Below, one piece after another: positions 24,648 to 33,460 of a stretch of 64,000 bases of DNA. The DNA is from Ferdinandcohnia sp047246645. GTDB taxonomy: Bacteria > Bacillota > Bacilli > Bacillales > Bacillaceae_L. Location of the stretch: contig NZ_JBFOKR010000003.1 in the NCBI RefSeq assembly GCF_047246645.1, positions 1 through 64,000 on the forward strand, written 5' to 3'. A program made the position numbers and the translations under genes. Under the pieces are notes generated by a model. That model had not been told where the DNA came from and searched no databases. It was given only the letters and a program-made list of their open reading frames with translations. How positions within the stretch are numbered: the stretch's first letter is position 1; each line of letters begins with the position of its first letter.

Positions 24648-26426
24648 ATGAAGGGGTTTAAGCTTAAAAGTAAAAAGAATAAGATAAAAACACCTAGTAA
24701 AACTACTAAATCACCAAGAAAAGGATCATCTTGGTGGCATAATCTAAAAATTGGTCACAAATATGGAATCGCTTTTGCAGTGACAACGGTATTATTTTGT
24801 ATCTCAGCTTTTATTATCTTTATACAACTTTATACATTTAGTAAGGATATGAACGAAGTTGAAAAAAGTGGTGAAAACTCGATACTCATAACGGAAATGG
24901 CAGCTGTTTTTGAACAACTGGGCAGTGAAATTGGTATTTACATAACAGATAGTAATGGAAAGCATGTGACAGCTTTCAAAGAGTTAAGTCAGGAATATGA
25001 TGCTTTATATGAGCAATTAAAACCAGCAATCAACACTACAGAACTTGATCAATTATTTAAAACAGTTGATAAAAATAAGCAAGACTTAACTCTTTTATTT
25101 GAAGAAGAGGTAATGCCGGCGGTTATCGCTTCAAGTAAGCTAGATTCAGTAGCAGCAAGTCAAAAAGCTGATAAACTAATAAAAGAATCAGTAGGTAATC
25201 TTGACCAGCTTAGGGTTATTATGAAGAATAATAGCCAAGCTTCAGTTGCATCTGCAAATGATAGTATCACAAGTACAATTATGGTACTCCTTATCTCAAT
25301 TGTAGTTTCTACACTAGTTGCGATTATAAGCGTAGTATTGTTAGGCCGTTCAATTGGTAAACAACTAAAAAAACTTATTAGTATATCTAATGATATTGCT
25401 GATGGAAATTTAGGTGTGGAGAACATCCAAGTAAAAGGTAATGATGAAATTGGATTACTCAGCCGTTCACTTAATGTGATGAGCGAAAGTTTACGTAATA
25501 TGATAAGTGAAATATCTACCGTATCAGCTCAGGTTACATCAAAAAGTACAGAGTTAATGCTTTCATCAAGTGAAGTGAAAGCTGCAAGTCAGCAAATAGC
25601 TTCTACAGTACAGGAGCTATCAACTGGAGCAGAAGAGCAAGCATATACATCTACACAACTAGCAAAAATGATGGACGAGTATGCAGAAAAAATTAAGACT
25701 GCTAACGAAAACGGAAGTCAAATCAACTCATCTTCACAGAATGTATTAACGATGACGAAAAAAGGTCATGATTATATGACTGCGTCCACTGACCAAATGA
25801 ACAAAATTAATAACATCATGGAATCTTCTGTAGGTAAAGTAAAAGGACTTGATGAACAGACGAAACAAATTACGACTCTCGTAAAAGTAATTCGTGATAT
25901 TGCAGACCAAACCAATTTATTAGCATTAAATGCTGCAATTGAAGCTGCTCGTGCAGGAGAACATGGTAGGGGATTTGCCGTTGTTGCGGATGAAGTTCGA
26001 AAGCTAGCCGAGCAGGTTTCGCATTCCGTTGCTGATATTACCCAAATCGTGACTAGCATACAAAAAGAATCAAACACAGTTGCGGAATCACTCCAAAATG
26101 GTTATTTACAAGTTGAGGAAGGTACAAAACAAATTAAAATTACAGGTCAAACCTTTGAAGACATTTATGATGCTGTAACTAGTATGGTTGAGCGAATTCA
26201 ATCTATATCAGTGAATCTTGACACGATTGCAAGTAATACAGTTGAAATGAACCTATCTATTGATAATATTGCCGCAGTATCTGAACAATCAGCAGCAGGA
26301 ATTGAACAAACATCAGCCTCAGTACAACAAACAAATAGCTCTATGGAGCAAATCTCTGATCACTCAGAGCTATTATCAGATTTAGCCGTGCAATTGGATA
26401 AAATGATTAGTAAGTTTAAATTTTAA
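24648..26426 (+). CDS. Methyl-accepting chemotaxis protein
   Basis: The 592-residue chemoreceptor has a basic cytoplasmic start, a membrane helix at about 42-64, and a short extracellular four-helix-type sensor (about 65-205). A second helix (about 208-232), a HAMP linker and the long signalling coiled coil follow. The hairpin tip is the conserved IRDIADQTNLLALNAAIEAA region (about 418-437). The sensor is too short for a double-Cache domain and the ligand is unknown. It stands alone with its own terminator. Confidence 0.93.
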   Translation: MKGFKLKSKKNKIKTPSKTTKSPRKGSSWWHNLKIGHKYGIAFAVTTVLFCISAFIIFIQLYTFSKDMNEVEKSGENSILITEMAAVFEQLGSEIGIYITDSNGKHVTAFKELSQEYDALYEQLKPAINTTELDQLFKTVDKNKQDLTLLFEEEVMPAVIASSKLDSVAASQKADKLIKESVGNLDQLRVIMKNNSQASVASANDSITSTIMVLLISIVVSTLVAIISVVLLGRSIGKQLKKLISISNDIADGNLGVENIQVKGNDEIGLLSRSLNVMSESLRNMISEISTVSAQVTSKSTELMLSSSEVKAASQQIASTVQELSTGAEEQAYTSTQLAKMMDEYAEKIKTANENGSQINSSSQNVLTMTKKGHDYMTASTDQMNKINNIMESSVGKVKGLDEQTKQITTLVKVIRDIADQTNLLALNAAIEAARAGEHGRGFAVVADEVRKLAEQVSHSVADITQIVTSIQKESNTVAESLQNGYLQVEEGTKQIKITGQTFEDIYDAVTSMVERIQSISVNLDTIASNTVEMNLSIDNIAAVSEQSAAGIEQTSASVQQTNSSMEQISDHSELLSDLAVQLDKMISKFKF

Positions 26427-26436
26427 TAGACAATGT

Positions 26437-26465
26437 GCCAGTATCCAAAATGATACTGGCTTTTT
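26437..26465 (+). terminator. Terminator of the chemoreceptor gene
   Basis: GCCAGTATC pairs with GATACTGGC around CAAAAT, followed by TTTTT. Confidence 0.9.
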
Positions 26466-26529
26466 ACTATATCGCTCGACACACAAAATTGTGTAAAATA
26501 GTAGTACTATGAAAAAGTGAGGGACTTAG

Positions 26530-27024
26530 ATGAAGCTCAAATACGGTGTAATGGATACTGAGATATTCGGAACTATTTATATACTAGTTAATGAAAAAGA
26601 GTTAATAGATATTTCATTATCTGAAGACGATTGGAAGAAAGCATTAAAAAAATATGAGGTAGAATACTGTCAAGAAAATACGCTCATTAAAGAAGTTTGT
26701 AATCAACTAACGGAATATTTTAAGGCTGAAAGAAAGGAATTTTCCTTTCCGATTTTGTTTAGTGGCACTCCTTTTCAACAACAGGTGTGGAATGAGTTAT
26801 TGAACATACCTTATGGTGAAACACGCTGTTATGCAGATATTGCAAATGCAATAGATAATCCGAAGGCTGTCCGAGCAGTGGGGCAAGCAAATCGAAAAAA
26901 CCCAATTCCCATTGTAGTCCCATGCCATCGGGTTATTGGGAAAGACAAATCACTCACGGGATATTCAGGAACTAGGACGGACTTAAAAGAAAAGTTACTT
27001 GAACTAGAAGGTATCACAATATAG
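26530..27024 (+). CDS. ogt: Methylated-DNA-protein-cysteine S-methyltransferase
   Basis: The 164-residue suicide repair enzyme removes alkyl groups from O6-alkylguanine onto its own cysteine. The C-terminal catalytic domain shows the PCHRVIG motif (acceptor Cys at about 136) and the helix-turn-helix region GETRCYADIANAIDNPKAVRAVGQANRKNP. The N-terminal ribonuclease-like domain is of usual size. Position in the ktrD-to-mtn interval agrees with B. subtilis ogt. A MOSC-domain gene follows 16 bases downstream and is probably co-transcribed. Confidence 0.93.
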   Translation: MKLKYGVMDTEIFGTIYILVNEKELIDISLSEDDWKKALKKYEVEYCQENTLIKEVCNQLTEYFKAERKEFSFPILFSGTPFQQQVWNELLNIPYGETRCYADIANAIDNPKAVRAVGQANRKNPIPIVVPCHRVIGKDKSLTGYSGTRTDLKEKLLELEGITI

Positions 27025-27040
27025 AAGGTAGGTAGAGGAA

Positions 27041-27685
27041 TTGGAATACAAGCTAGTTGCATTAAATGTAGGTAAGGTGAAATCTGATATTTATAAAAGA
27101 AAAGAGCTTTTAACTGGGATATACAAAACACAAATTCAAGAAAAAGTTTTTGTTTCTTCTTTGCAAATAAGTGGCGATGAACAAGCTGACTTAGTAAACC
27201 ATGGTGGACCTGACAAGGTAATTTGTGTTTATCCACATGATCATTATCCATATTGGAGTAATGAGTTGGGCATTGAGATGAAGCCGGGTGCGTTTGGAGA
27301 AAATTTTACAGTTGAGGGACTTACCGAGGACATAGCTTGTATTGGTGATATATTTGCAATTGGTGAAATTGAAGTACAAGTGAGTTTGCCAAGGCAGCCT
27401 TGTTTTAAAGTAGCTCACAAGCTAAAAAAGGATGAGTTACCTGTCATGATCCAAAATACTGGTTATTCGGGGTTTTACTTACGGGTACTTAAAGAGGGGC
27501 ACATTGAACCCGGTCAAAGTCTCCGCTTACTAAAAAGACATCCAAAAGAGATAACTGTATCCTTTGTAAATCAAATTAAGTACCATGACAAATATAATCG
27601 AGAAGCACTTGAGATATTAAGTGATTTAACAGAGCTATCACAAGGGTGGAAAGATACCTTTAGAAACCGATTAGCAGAATTATAA
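27041..27685 (+). CDS. MOSC-domain protein (YiiM-like)
   Basis: The 214-residue protein has a MOSC domain with the DLVNHGGPDKVICVYP and GAFGENFTVEGL motifs and the conserved RQPCFKVAHKL segment holding the candidate molybdenum or sulfur-carrier cysteine (about residue 127). A C-terminal helical 3-alpha-type extension follows. YiiM-type proteins are molybdoenzymes that reduce N-hydroxylated compounds. It starts with TTG behind AGGTAGAGGAA and is likely co-transcribed with ogt. Confidence 0.88.
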   Translation: MEYKLVALNVGKVKSDIYKRKELLTGIYKTQIQEKVFVSSLQISGDEQADLVNHGGPDKVICVYPHDHYPYWSNELGIEMKPGAFGENFTVEGLTEDIACIGDIFAIGEIEVQVSLPRQPCFKVAHKLKKDELPVMIQNTGYSGFYLRVLKEGHIEPGQSLRLLKRHPKEITVSFVNQIKYHDKYNREALEILSDLTELSQGWKDTFRNRLAEL

Positions 27686-27701
27686 TGGCGTTTGACTGAA
27701 A

Positions 27702-27739
27702 CAGTATCCTTAGATTATTATCTAATTAGTTGGATACTG
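27702..27739 (+). promoter_or_regulatory. Nested inverted repeat before the ArsR-type gene
   Basis: CAGTATCC (27702-27709) and GGATACTG (27732-27739) are perfect 8-base arms enclosing a second dyad TTAGAT-TATT-ATCTAA. The structure ends 14 bases before the ATG at 27754 and may be an autoregulatory operator or a leader hairpin. Confidence 0.4.
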
Positions 27740-27753
27740 AAAGAGGTGTACAC

Positions 27754-28338
27754 ATGCAATTAAATAAATTAGTAGATTTTCATAAAGTGATGGGTGACCC
27801 AACACGTATCCGAATGTTAGTGTTACTTGCAAAAGGGCCACTTCACGGGCAAGCACTAGCAGGAAAATTAGGAGTATCGCCACCAACAATTACTCATCAC
27901 ATCACAAAACTTAGAGAAATTAACCTAATTACACAAAAAAGAGAAAAAAACACCATCTATTTTAGTTTGAATGAAAACATGCTGAAACAACAAACCAAAG
28001 CAATCACAGATGTTATTTTTGGCGATGAAACCATTTCAGAGGATTCAAAGTTGGAAGAAAAACAAATCGTCTTACATAATTTCATTACGAAGGATGGAAG
28101 ACTCAAAAATATACCGGCACAGCGCAAGAAACGATTAATTGTACTGGAGCACATTGTGAAAGGCCTTCAAATTGGAAAAAAGTATGAAGAAAAAGAACTA
28201 AATGAGTACATAAAAAAGTTCCATGAAGACTACGCAACCATTCGTAGAGAATTTATTATGAATCATTACATGTACCGTGAAAATGGTATATATGAAGTTA
28301 ATCCACCAGAGATGTGGGCTAAAATTGAATCATTGTAA
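27754..28338 (+). CDS. ArsR-family transcriptional regulator with C-terminal DUF2087
   Basis: 194 residues from ATG 27754 (SD AGAGGTG); an upstream TTG at 27730 overlaps the inverted repeat and is less likely. The N-terminal winged helix (about 5-90) has MGDPTRIRMLVLLAKGPLHGQ and LGVSPPTITHHITKLRE. No CXC metal-binding motif of classical ArsR sensors is seen. The C-terminal part (about 115-190) with KNIPAQRKKRLIVLEHI and YATIRREFIMNHYMYRENG is the DUF2087 module found in many Bacillus regulators. The signal sensed is unknown. Confidence 0.88.
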   Translation: MQLNKLVDFHKVMGDPTRIRMLVLLAKGPLHGQALAGKLGVSPPTITHHITKLREINLITQKREKNTIYFSLNENMLKQQTKAITDVIFGDETISEDSKLEEKQIVLHNFITKDGRLKNIPAQRKKRLIVLEHIVKGLQIGKKYEEKELNEYIKKFHEDYATIRREFIMNHYMYRENGIYEVNPPEMWAKIESL

Positions 28339-28372
28339 GAGAGGGGGGACTAGTGAGTCTCCCTCTTTTATA
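28339..28372 (+). terminator. Terminator of the ArsR-type gene
   Basis: AGAGGGGGGACT pairs with AGTCTCCCTCTT around AGTG and runs into TTTTATATT. Confidence 0.8.
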
Positions 28373-28374
28373 TT

Positions 28375-28479
28375 GATGAAGGACTAACTCAAAGGGTATG
28401 TCTTTTATAGTGATGATGAAGGACAAATCAATTCAGAAATAGAAGGAAATGTCTCTCATACCGCTAATGAAGGACAGAT
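28375..28479. repeat. Three degenerate GATGAAGGAC-type repeats
   Basis: GATGAAGGACTAA at 28375, GATGAAGGACAAA at 28415 and AATGAAGGACAGA at 28465 recur at 40-50-base intervals in the spacer between the ArsR-type gene and mtnA. No reading frame is supported in 28373-28639. Confidence 0.4.
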
Positions 28480-28589
28480 TACCACTGAATCACAAACGAA
28501 AAGTTCGACATTAACTCCATTGTAAGTGAACATCTTATTCTGAAGTGGGGTCTCAATAATTTAGTTTATTTTTTCGAAGAATTACCCCG

Positions 28590-28632
28590 GAAAAAACAAA
28601 AGCCCCAGGAATACTTATTCCGAAGAGCTCCT
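28590..28632 (-). terminator. Probable terminator of mtnK-mtnA
   Basis: On the minus strand, just after the mtnA stop, GGAATA-AG-TATTCC forms the core of an imperfect hairpin followed by GGGGCTTTTGTTTTTT. Confidence 0.55.
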
Positions 28633-28639
28633 TAAATTC

Positions 28640-29689
28640 TTATTCTCCAAATATCCTTCTAATCTCGGCTTCTAAATCCCCTTGCAGGATCCCATCTTCT
28701 GTGATGATAGCAGTAATTAACTCATTGGGTGTTACATCAAAGGCGGGATTATAAACCTGAACTCCTTCAGGGGCAACGCGAATACCAGCAATATGAGTAA
28801 CTTCATCAGGATTTCTCTCTTCAATCGGTATTTCTTTTCCTGTTTGAAGGGAAATATCGAACGTAGATCGAGGTGCTGCAACATAAAACGGAATGCAAAA
28901 CGCCTTAGCAAGTAACGCAAGATTGTATGTTCCAATCTTATTTGCTGTATCTCCGTTTGCAGTGATTCGGTCGGCACCTACGATAATAGCATCAATTCCC
29001 TTTGCAGCAATAGTATGTGCAGCCATGTTATCCGTAATAAGTGTTACATCAACACCAGATTGCAGGAGTTCCCATGTAGTTAACCGAGCACCTTGTAAAA
29101 CAGGTCTTGTCTCCGATGCATATACTTTTAGATTGATATTTTTTTGTGCAGCAAGGTGGAAGGGTGCTAATGCAGTTCCATATCTAGCAGTTGCGATTGC
29201 CCCGGCATTACAAATAGTTAAAACCTTGTAGTCCTCATTAAAGAGGGAAAGTGCATGCTCACCGATTTGACGACAAACCTCTTCATCCTCGACTTGGATT
29301 TGAATTGCTTCATGCACGAGTGTAGTCTTCGCTTCATTAACTGTCTTGCAATCTTCAATACTAGCAACTAACCGATTAACTGCCCAAAGTAAATTAACTG
29401 CTGTTGGGCGTGAACTGGCAAGGTACTCCTTTTCTTCATTCAATTTTAGTTTAAATTCAGATAGAGAGCAGATTTCATAACTTTGTGCTGAGAGTGCTAA
29501 ACCAAAAGCAGCTGTAATGCCAATTGCAGGTGCACCTCGTACCTTTAAGGCAACAATGCTGTCCCAAACATCCTCAATCGTAAAGAGGTCAATAAACACT
29601 GTTTCAAGCGGCAGCTTTGTTTGGTCTAATAGGGTAATATAAGTATCTTTCCATTCCACAGATTGTGGAACTGTTTTTGTGTAACTCAT
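28640..29689 (-). CDS. mtnA: S-methyl-5-thioribose-1-phosphate isomerase
   Basis: The 349-residue enzyme converts methylthioribose-1-phosphate to methylthioribulose-1-phosphate in methionine salvage. The eIF2B-like fold is recognisable from RGAPAIGITAAFGLAL, ICNAGAIATARYGTALAP and the catalytic ETRPVLQGARLT plus VGADRITANGDTANKIGTYNLA segments. It is the second gene of the S-box-controlled mtnK-mtnA operon, 11 bases after mtnK. Confidence 0.96.
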   Translation of the reverse strand: MSYTKTVPQSVEWKDTYITLLDQTKLPLETVFIDLFTIEDVWDSIVALKVRGAPAIGITAAFGLALSAQSYEICSLSEFKLKLNEEKEYLASSRPTAVNLLWAVNRLVASIEDCKTVNEAKTTLVHEAIQIQVEDEEVCRQIGEHALSLFNEDYKVLTICNAGAIATARYGTALAPFHLAAQKNINLKVYASETRPVLQGARLTTWELLQSGVDVTLITDNMAAHTIAAKGIDAIIVGADRITANGDTANKIGTYNLALLAKAFCIPFYVAAPRSTFDISLQTGKEIPIEERNPDEVTHIAGIRVAPEGVQVYNPAFDVTPNELITAIITEDGILQGDLEAEIRRIFGE

Positions 29690-29700
29690 GATGTCACTCC

Positions 29701-30894
29701 TTACGCTGTCTCTGTATGTCGGACATAAGTTCTTAATTCAGATAGACGAACGATATTTTTCCGGTTTTGGATCAGTTCCTTACCTAGACGTAACGCATGT
29801 TGTTTTGCTGCAATTTTTCGGTCTAAATCAGTTATGCCATCTAAATCTGCTACATGTGCCAAGCCTATCGTTCTACGAATAATTTCACATCCTGCAAAAC
29901 CAATCGCATCTTCAAAGGCTTGTTGTATTGCATAGTCTAGATAGCCATCCACGTCACGGTATAATTCTACACCTTCATTTTTCCATAATTGAGTAAAGGT
30001 TGATGAAAAGACATCCCAGGTTTTTTCGATATGAGCAAACAAAGGCTCACGTTTCTGTTCTTCTCTCGAAATTGCATTTAATAATAGATTAGCAACAAAT
30101 TGCCCGATATCAAATCCTAATGGGCCGAAAAAGGCAAACTCTGGATCTATTACCTTTGTTTCATTTTCATTTGCAAAGATACTGCCTGTATGAAGATCAC
30201 CATGCAATAATGCATCTGCTTGTGTTAAAAATTTCTGTTTAAGTTTTGCAACCTCGAATTTTAAGGACTGGTCACCCCAAATCTGTTCAACATCTTGTTG
30301 AAGTTCAGGTTCATAGCTATTTGTATCAATATCAAAGAAAGGATCTGTAAAAACAAGGTCCTCTGTAATTTTACAAAGATCTGGATTAATGTATTTCTGT
30401 ACCAATAGTTTTTTCTTTGCTGGCTCAAGACCAAAATCGGACGTGTAGAAAAGCGTTTTTGCTAAGTATGTACCAATATGCTCTGAGAGAAGTGGATATG
30501 TCTCGCCTTCAATCAACCCAGCTCTAGAAATCCGTAAATAGGAGAGATCCTCCATTACTGTGATTGCAAGAGTTTCGTCTGTGTAAAAAACTTTTGGTAC
30601 AAGATTAGGCACATGTTCAGCTGCAGCAAGCAGTGCGTTTGCTTCAATGGTTGCGCGCTTGAGCGATAATGGCCAGCTTTCTCCAACCACTTTTGCATAT
30701 GGGAGTGCTTGTTTGATAATAATTCCTTTGCTACTTTCTTGCTCGGTAATGTGGAAAACAAGATTTAAGTTACCATCTCCAATTTCTCTGCAAGATAATA
30801 CTTGCCCTTCTTCAAATAAACGTAGACGAACAGCCAGTGCAACTGCTGTACTCTCTGTTAAAGGTTCATAGATTGAATGTTTTGAAATCGCCAT
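29701..30894 (-). CDS. mtnK: S-methyl-5-thioribose kinase
   Basis: The 397-residue enzyme phosphorylates methylthioribose, entering the salvage pathway. The aminoglycoside-phosphotransferase-like kinase motifs are visible: LLHGDLHTGSIFANENE (catalytic loop, about 231-247) and KVIDPEFAFFGPLGFDIG (metal-binding DPE). It begins at ATG 30894 behind GGAGGT. That SD is the 3' arm of a local hairpin (30902-30928), and a SAM riboswitch with terminator lies further upstream. Confidence 0.96.
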   Translation of the reverse strand: MAISKHSIYEPLTESTAVALAVRLRLFEEGQVLSCREIGDGNLNLVFHITEQESSKGIIIKQALPYAKVVGESWPLSLKRATIEANALLAAAEHVPNLVPKVFYTDETLAITVMEDLSYLRISRAGLIEGETYPLLSEHIGTYLAKTLFYTSDFGLEPAKKKLLVQKYINPDLCKITEDLVFTDPFFDIDTNSYEPELQQDVEQIWGDQSLKFEVAKLKQKFLTQADALLHGDLHTGSIFANENETKVIDPEFAFFGPLGFDIGQFVANLLLNAISREEQKREPLFAHIEKTWDVFSSTFTQLWKNEGVELYRDVDGYLDYAIQQAFEDAIGFAGCEIIRRTIGLAHVADLDGITDLDRKIAAKQHALRLGKELIQNRKNIVRLSELRTYVRHTETA

Positions 30895-30901
30895 TTGTAT
30901 A

Positions 30902-30928
30902 CCTCCATAGATTCGTAGTTAATGGAGG
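30902..30928 (-). promoter_or_regulatory. Hairpin enclosing the mtnK Shine-Dalgarno site
   Basis: On the minus strand CCTCCAT pairs perfectly with ATGGAGG across a 13-base loop, and the 3' arm is the mtnK SD. It lies downstream of the riboswitch terminator and could add translational control. Confidence 0.45.
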
Positions 30929-30953
30929 CTTTTCTATGTGTGATAAAAAATAG

Positions 30954-30983
30954 AAAAGCCTCTTTCCAGTTTGAAAGAGGCTT
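30954..30983 (-). terminator. SAM-riboswitch-controlled terminator of mtnKA
   Basis: On the minus strand AAGCCTCTTTC pairs with GAAAGAGGCTT and is followed by a TTCTATTTTTT run. It sits directly after the S-box aptamer. Confidence 0.9.
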
Positions 30984-31001
30984 GAAGACACGGCTTCGCA
31001 C

Positions 31002-31158
31002 CTCTTATCTGCCAGAAAGTGAAACAACTTTCTGTTGGAATTAGCACCGTGCCTTGCGGGTTTCCCCGGCGCATTATATGCGCCCCACCTTGCGATGGTA
31101 TTACGGTCGGTTGCTGGGCTTCATCGGGCCAAATCCCTCTGCCTACTCTTGATAAGAG
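31002..31158 (-). ncRNA. SAM-I (S-box) riboswitch aptamer upstream of mtnK
   Basis: On the minus strand the P1 stem pairs CTCTTATC (31158-31151) with GATAAGAG (31009-31002). Between them lie the S-box hallmarks AGAGTAGGCAGAGGGA, GATGAAGCCCAGCAACC and CACGGTGCTAATTCC. The P3/P4 region is enlarged by a GC-rich arm. SAM binding should favour the terminator and reduce mtnKA expression. Confidence 0.97.
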
Positions 31159-31219
31159 ATCAACGTAATTGCTTTTGCAATTATTGAACTATTAAATTTT
31201 ATTTTTGATACTGAAGTGA

Positions 31220-31249
31220 ATAATACCAACCTAGACATGTAATTGTCAA
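31220..31249 (-). promoter_or_regulatory. Sigma-A promoter of mtnKA
   Basis: On the minus strand TTGACA, an 18-base spacer and TATTAT lie about 60-90 bases upstream of the riboswitch aptamer. Confidence 0.75.
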
Positions 31250-31301
31250 TAAATTTTTTCGATTCAATTAACTAAATTCATTTCTTAAAGTACGAGATTA
31301 A

Positions 31302-32090
31302 TTATTTGTAAAATGCTGGACGTCTGTCTTGAAAAATAGGAATTTGTTTTCTTACCTCTTGCACCTTAGCGAGATTGATCTCACCAACAAGAGTGGTTGG
31401 TTCTGTTCCTGCTTCCACAATAATTTCACCCCATGGATCGATAATCATGGAGTGACCAGCAAATACATTGTTTGGATCACTGCCTGAGCGGTTACAAGCA
31501 ACAACATAACATTGATTTTCAATAGCCCGGCTTAGCAATAATGCTCTCCAATGCTCTAATCGTGGGAGCGGCCATTCGGCTACTACAAACAGAATTTCTG
31601 CTCCATCTGTAGTATGTGCACGAATCCATTCTGGAAACCTGATATCATAACAAATCAAGCCGGAAGCCTGGATATTTTCAAGTGTGAAGTGGCCTTTACT
31701 CGCCCCAGCTTGCAAATATAGGTGTTCATCCATCAGTTGAAATAGGTGGAGTTTACTATATTCTCCAATTAATTCGCCTTCTCTATTAACGACAAACATT
31801 GTATTCGTAACACCATCATCCGTTTTTTTAGCAACAGAGCCTGCAATAATATTTACTGAGTACGATGTTGCAAGATCTTTTATAAATGACTTTGTTTTAT
31901 CACCATTTTCATCCGCAATTTCATCTAGTCTAGTAAGGTCATATCCAGTTGTCCATAGCTCTGGTAAAATAATGACATCAGGGGTATGTTGTTTCATAGT
32001 TTGTTCGATTTCTCTAGTAACATTGTTAAGGTTACTGACCGGATCTCCGAATACAATGTCCAGTTGAATACATGCAATTTTTAGATTCAT
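31302..32090 (-). CDS. mtnU: Carbon-nitrogen hydrolase, omega-amidase type, of methionine salvage
   Basis: 262 residues from ATG 32090 (SD GGAGG). The nitrilase fold catalytic residues are present: Glu in PELWTTGYD, Lys in YSKLHLF and Cys in GLICYDIRFPE (about residue 143). In B. subtilis the orthologue lies in the mtn cluster. It is thought to hydrolyse the 2-oxoacid amide left when MtnE transaminates with glutamine; that role is inferred from family knowledge. It is divergent from mtnE; a longer frame upstream overlaps that gene's promoter region and is unlikely. Confidence 0.88.
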   Translation of the reverse strand: MNLKIACIQLDIVFGDPVSNLNNVTREIEQTMKQHTPDVIILPELWTTGYDLTRLDEIADENGDKTKSFIKDLATSYSVNIIAGSVAKKTDDGVTNTMFVVNREGELIGEYSKLHLFQLMDEHLYLQAGASKGHFTLENIQASGLICYDIRFPEWIRAHTTDGAEILFVVAEWPLPRLEHWRALLLSRAIENQCYVVACNRSGSDPNNVFAGHSMIIDPWGEIIVEAGTEPTTLVGEINLAKVQEVRKQIPIFQDRRPAFYK

Positions 32091-32186
32091 AGTTGGGCCT
32101 CCTGGAAAAAATAATACTTTACAATTTGTTTTTAACAATATATGATTTGTCACTAGAATTTCAAGTATTTTTAAGAAGGTGAATCC

Positions 32187-33359
32187 ATGAAAAATTTTCA
32201 ACAGTCTGACATACTTAAGAACTTACCAAAACAGTTCTTTGCTTCTCTTGTAGGGAAGGTCAACAGGGTGGTGGCGGATGGCCATGATGTAATAAATTTA
32301 GGCCAGGGTAATCCTGATCAACCAACACCATCACATATTGTAAAAGCATTACAGAATTCTGCTGAAAATCCAAGTTATCATAAGTATCCTCCTTTCAGAG
32401 GACAACCTTTTTTGAAGGAAGCTGCCGCTAAATTTTATGAACGAGAATATGGAGTTACGTTAAATCCCGAGACAGAGGTTGCAATATTATTTGGGGGGAA
32501 AGCGGGCCTTGTTGAAATTCCACAATGCCTTTTAAACCCTGGAGATGTTGCGCTTGTTCCTGACCCGGGGTATCCAGATTACTGGTCTGGTGTTGAACTG
32601 GCCCGTGGCGTTATGGAGTATATGCCGTTAAAAGAAGATAATGCCTTTTTACCTGATTATTCGGAGCTTAATCCAGAGCAATTAGAAAAAGCCAAAGTTA
32701 TGTTCTTAAATTACCCAAATAATCCCACAGGCGCAACTGCGACAAAGGAATTCTTTGAGGAGACTGTTGAATTTGCGAACAAACATGATATTTGTGTAGT
32801 TCATGATTTTGCATATGGAGCAATTGGTTTTGACGGGAAGAAGCCAGTTAGCTTTTTACAAGTAGAAGGTGCGAAAGAAATTGGAATTGAAATCTACACA
32901 CTGTCTAAAACTTATAATATGGCTGGATGGCGAATAGGTTTTGCGGTTGGAAATCCAAGTGTGATTGAGGCGATCAATTTATTACAGGACCATTTGTATG
33001 TTAGCCTATTTAGTCCAGTACAGGAGGCAGCAGCTGCTGCTCTGCTTGAATCTCAAGATTGTGTAGATGAACTCGTAGCACTATATGAATCTAGAAGAAA
33101 TACATTTATTCAATCATTACAAGAAATTGGCTGGGATGTTAAGGCACCAACAGGTTCGTTTTTTGCCTGGTTACCTGTACCAAAAGGGTATACATCTGCG
33201 ACTTTTGCTGATCTTTTACTTGAAAAAGCACATGTTGCAGTTGCTCCTGGGATTGGTTTTGGCTCATACGGTGATGGATATGTACGTGTTGGTTTACTGA
33301 CGGACGAGGCTCGATTAGTCGAGGCTGCAAATCGAATTAAAAAGCTCAACTTGTTCTGA
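32187..33359 (+). CDS. mtnE: Methionine-salvage aminotransferase (PLP-dependent)
   Basis: The 390-residue fold-type I aminotransferase converts 2-oxo-4-methylthiobutanoate to methionine, the last salvage step. Visible motifs are NLGQGNPDQPTPSH, LNYPNNPTGA and the PLP-lysine segment YTLSKTYNMAGWRIGF (Lys at about 236). The ATG has an AAGAAGGTG SD. No S-box is seen in the 96-base gap to mtnU. It is followed by the promoter and riboswitch of mtnW. Confidence 0.92.
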   Translation: MKNFQQSDILKNLPKQFFASLVGKVNRVVADGHDVINLGQGNPDQPTPSHIVKALQNSAENPSYHKYPPFRGQPFLKEAAAKFYEREYGVTLNPETEVAILFGGKAGLVEIPQCLLNPGDVALVPDPGYPDYWSGVELARGVMEYMPLKEDNAFLPDYSELNPEQLEKAKVMFLNYPNNPTGATATKEFFEETVEFANKHDICVVHDFAYGAIGFDGKKPVSFLQVEGAKEIGIEIYTLSKTYNMAGWRIGFAVGNPSVIEAINLLQDHLYVSLFSPVQEAAAAALLESQDCVDELVALYESRRNTFIQSLQEIGWDVKAPTGSFFAWLPVPKGYTSATFADLLLEKAHVAVAPGIGFGSYGDGYVRVGLLTDEARLVEAANRIKKLNLF

Positions 33360-33380
33360 TTTTTTTCTTCCAAAAAATAT

Positions 33381-33409
33381 TTGACAAGAAAAAGTATTCC
33401 TGTCATAAT
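33381..33409 (+). promoter_or_regulatory. Sigma-A promoter of mtnWXBD
   Basis: TTGACA, a 17-base spacer and CATAAT at 33404-33409, about 50 bases before the S-box. Confidence 0.8.
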
Positions 33410-33460
33410 CCAAATTACATTCCGTTTCGTAATTTAAATTTTAAAAATTTATAGATTATA

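Noticed and set aside
26481..26494. ACACAA-AA-TTGTGT dyad upstream of ogt
   Set aside because: Short, AT-rich and without a candidate regulator; no stronger than chance palindromes in such sequence.
32091..32201. 37-residue N-terminal extension of mtnU
   Set aside because: It overlaps the start of divergent mtnE, and the ATG at 32090 has a clear GGAGG site and the conserved nitrilase start.
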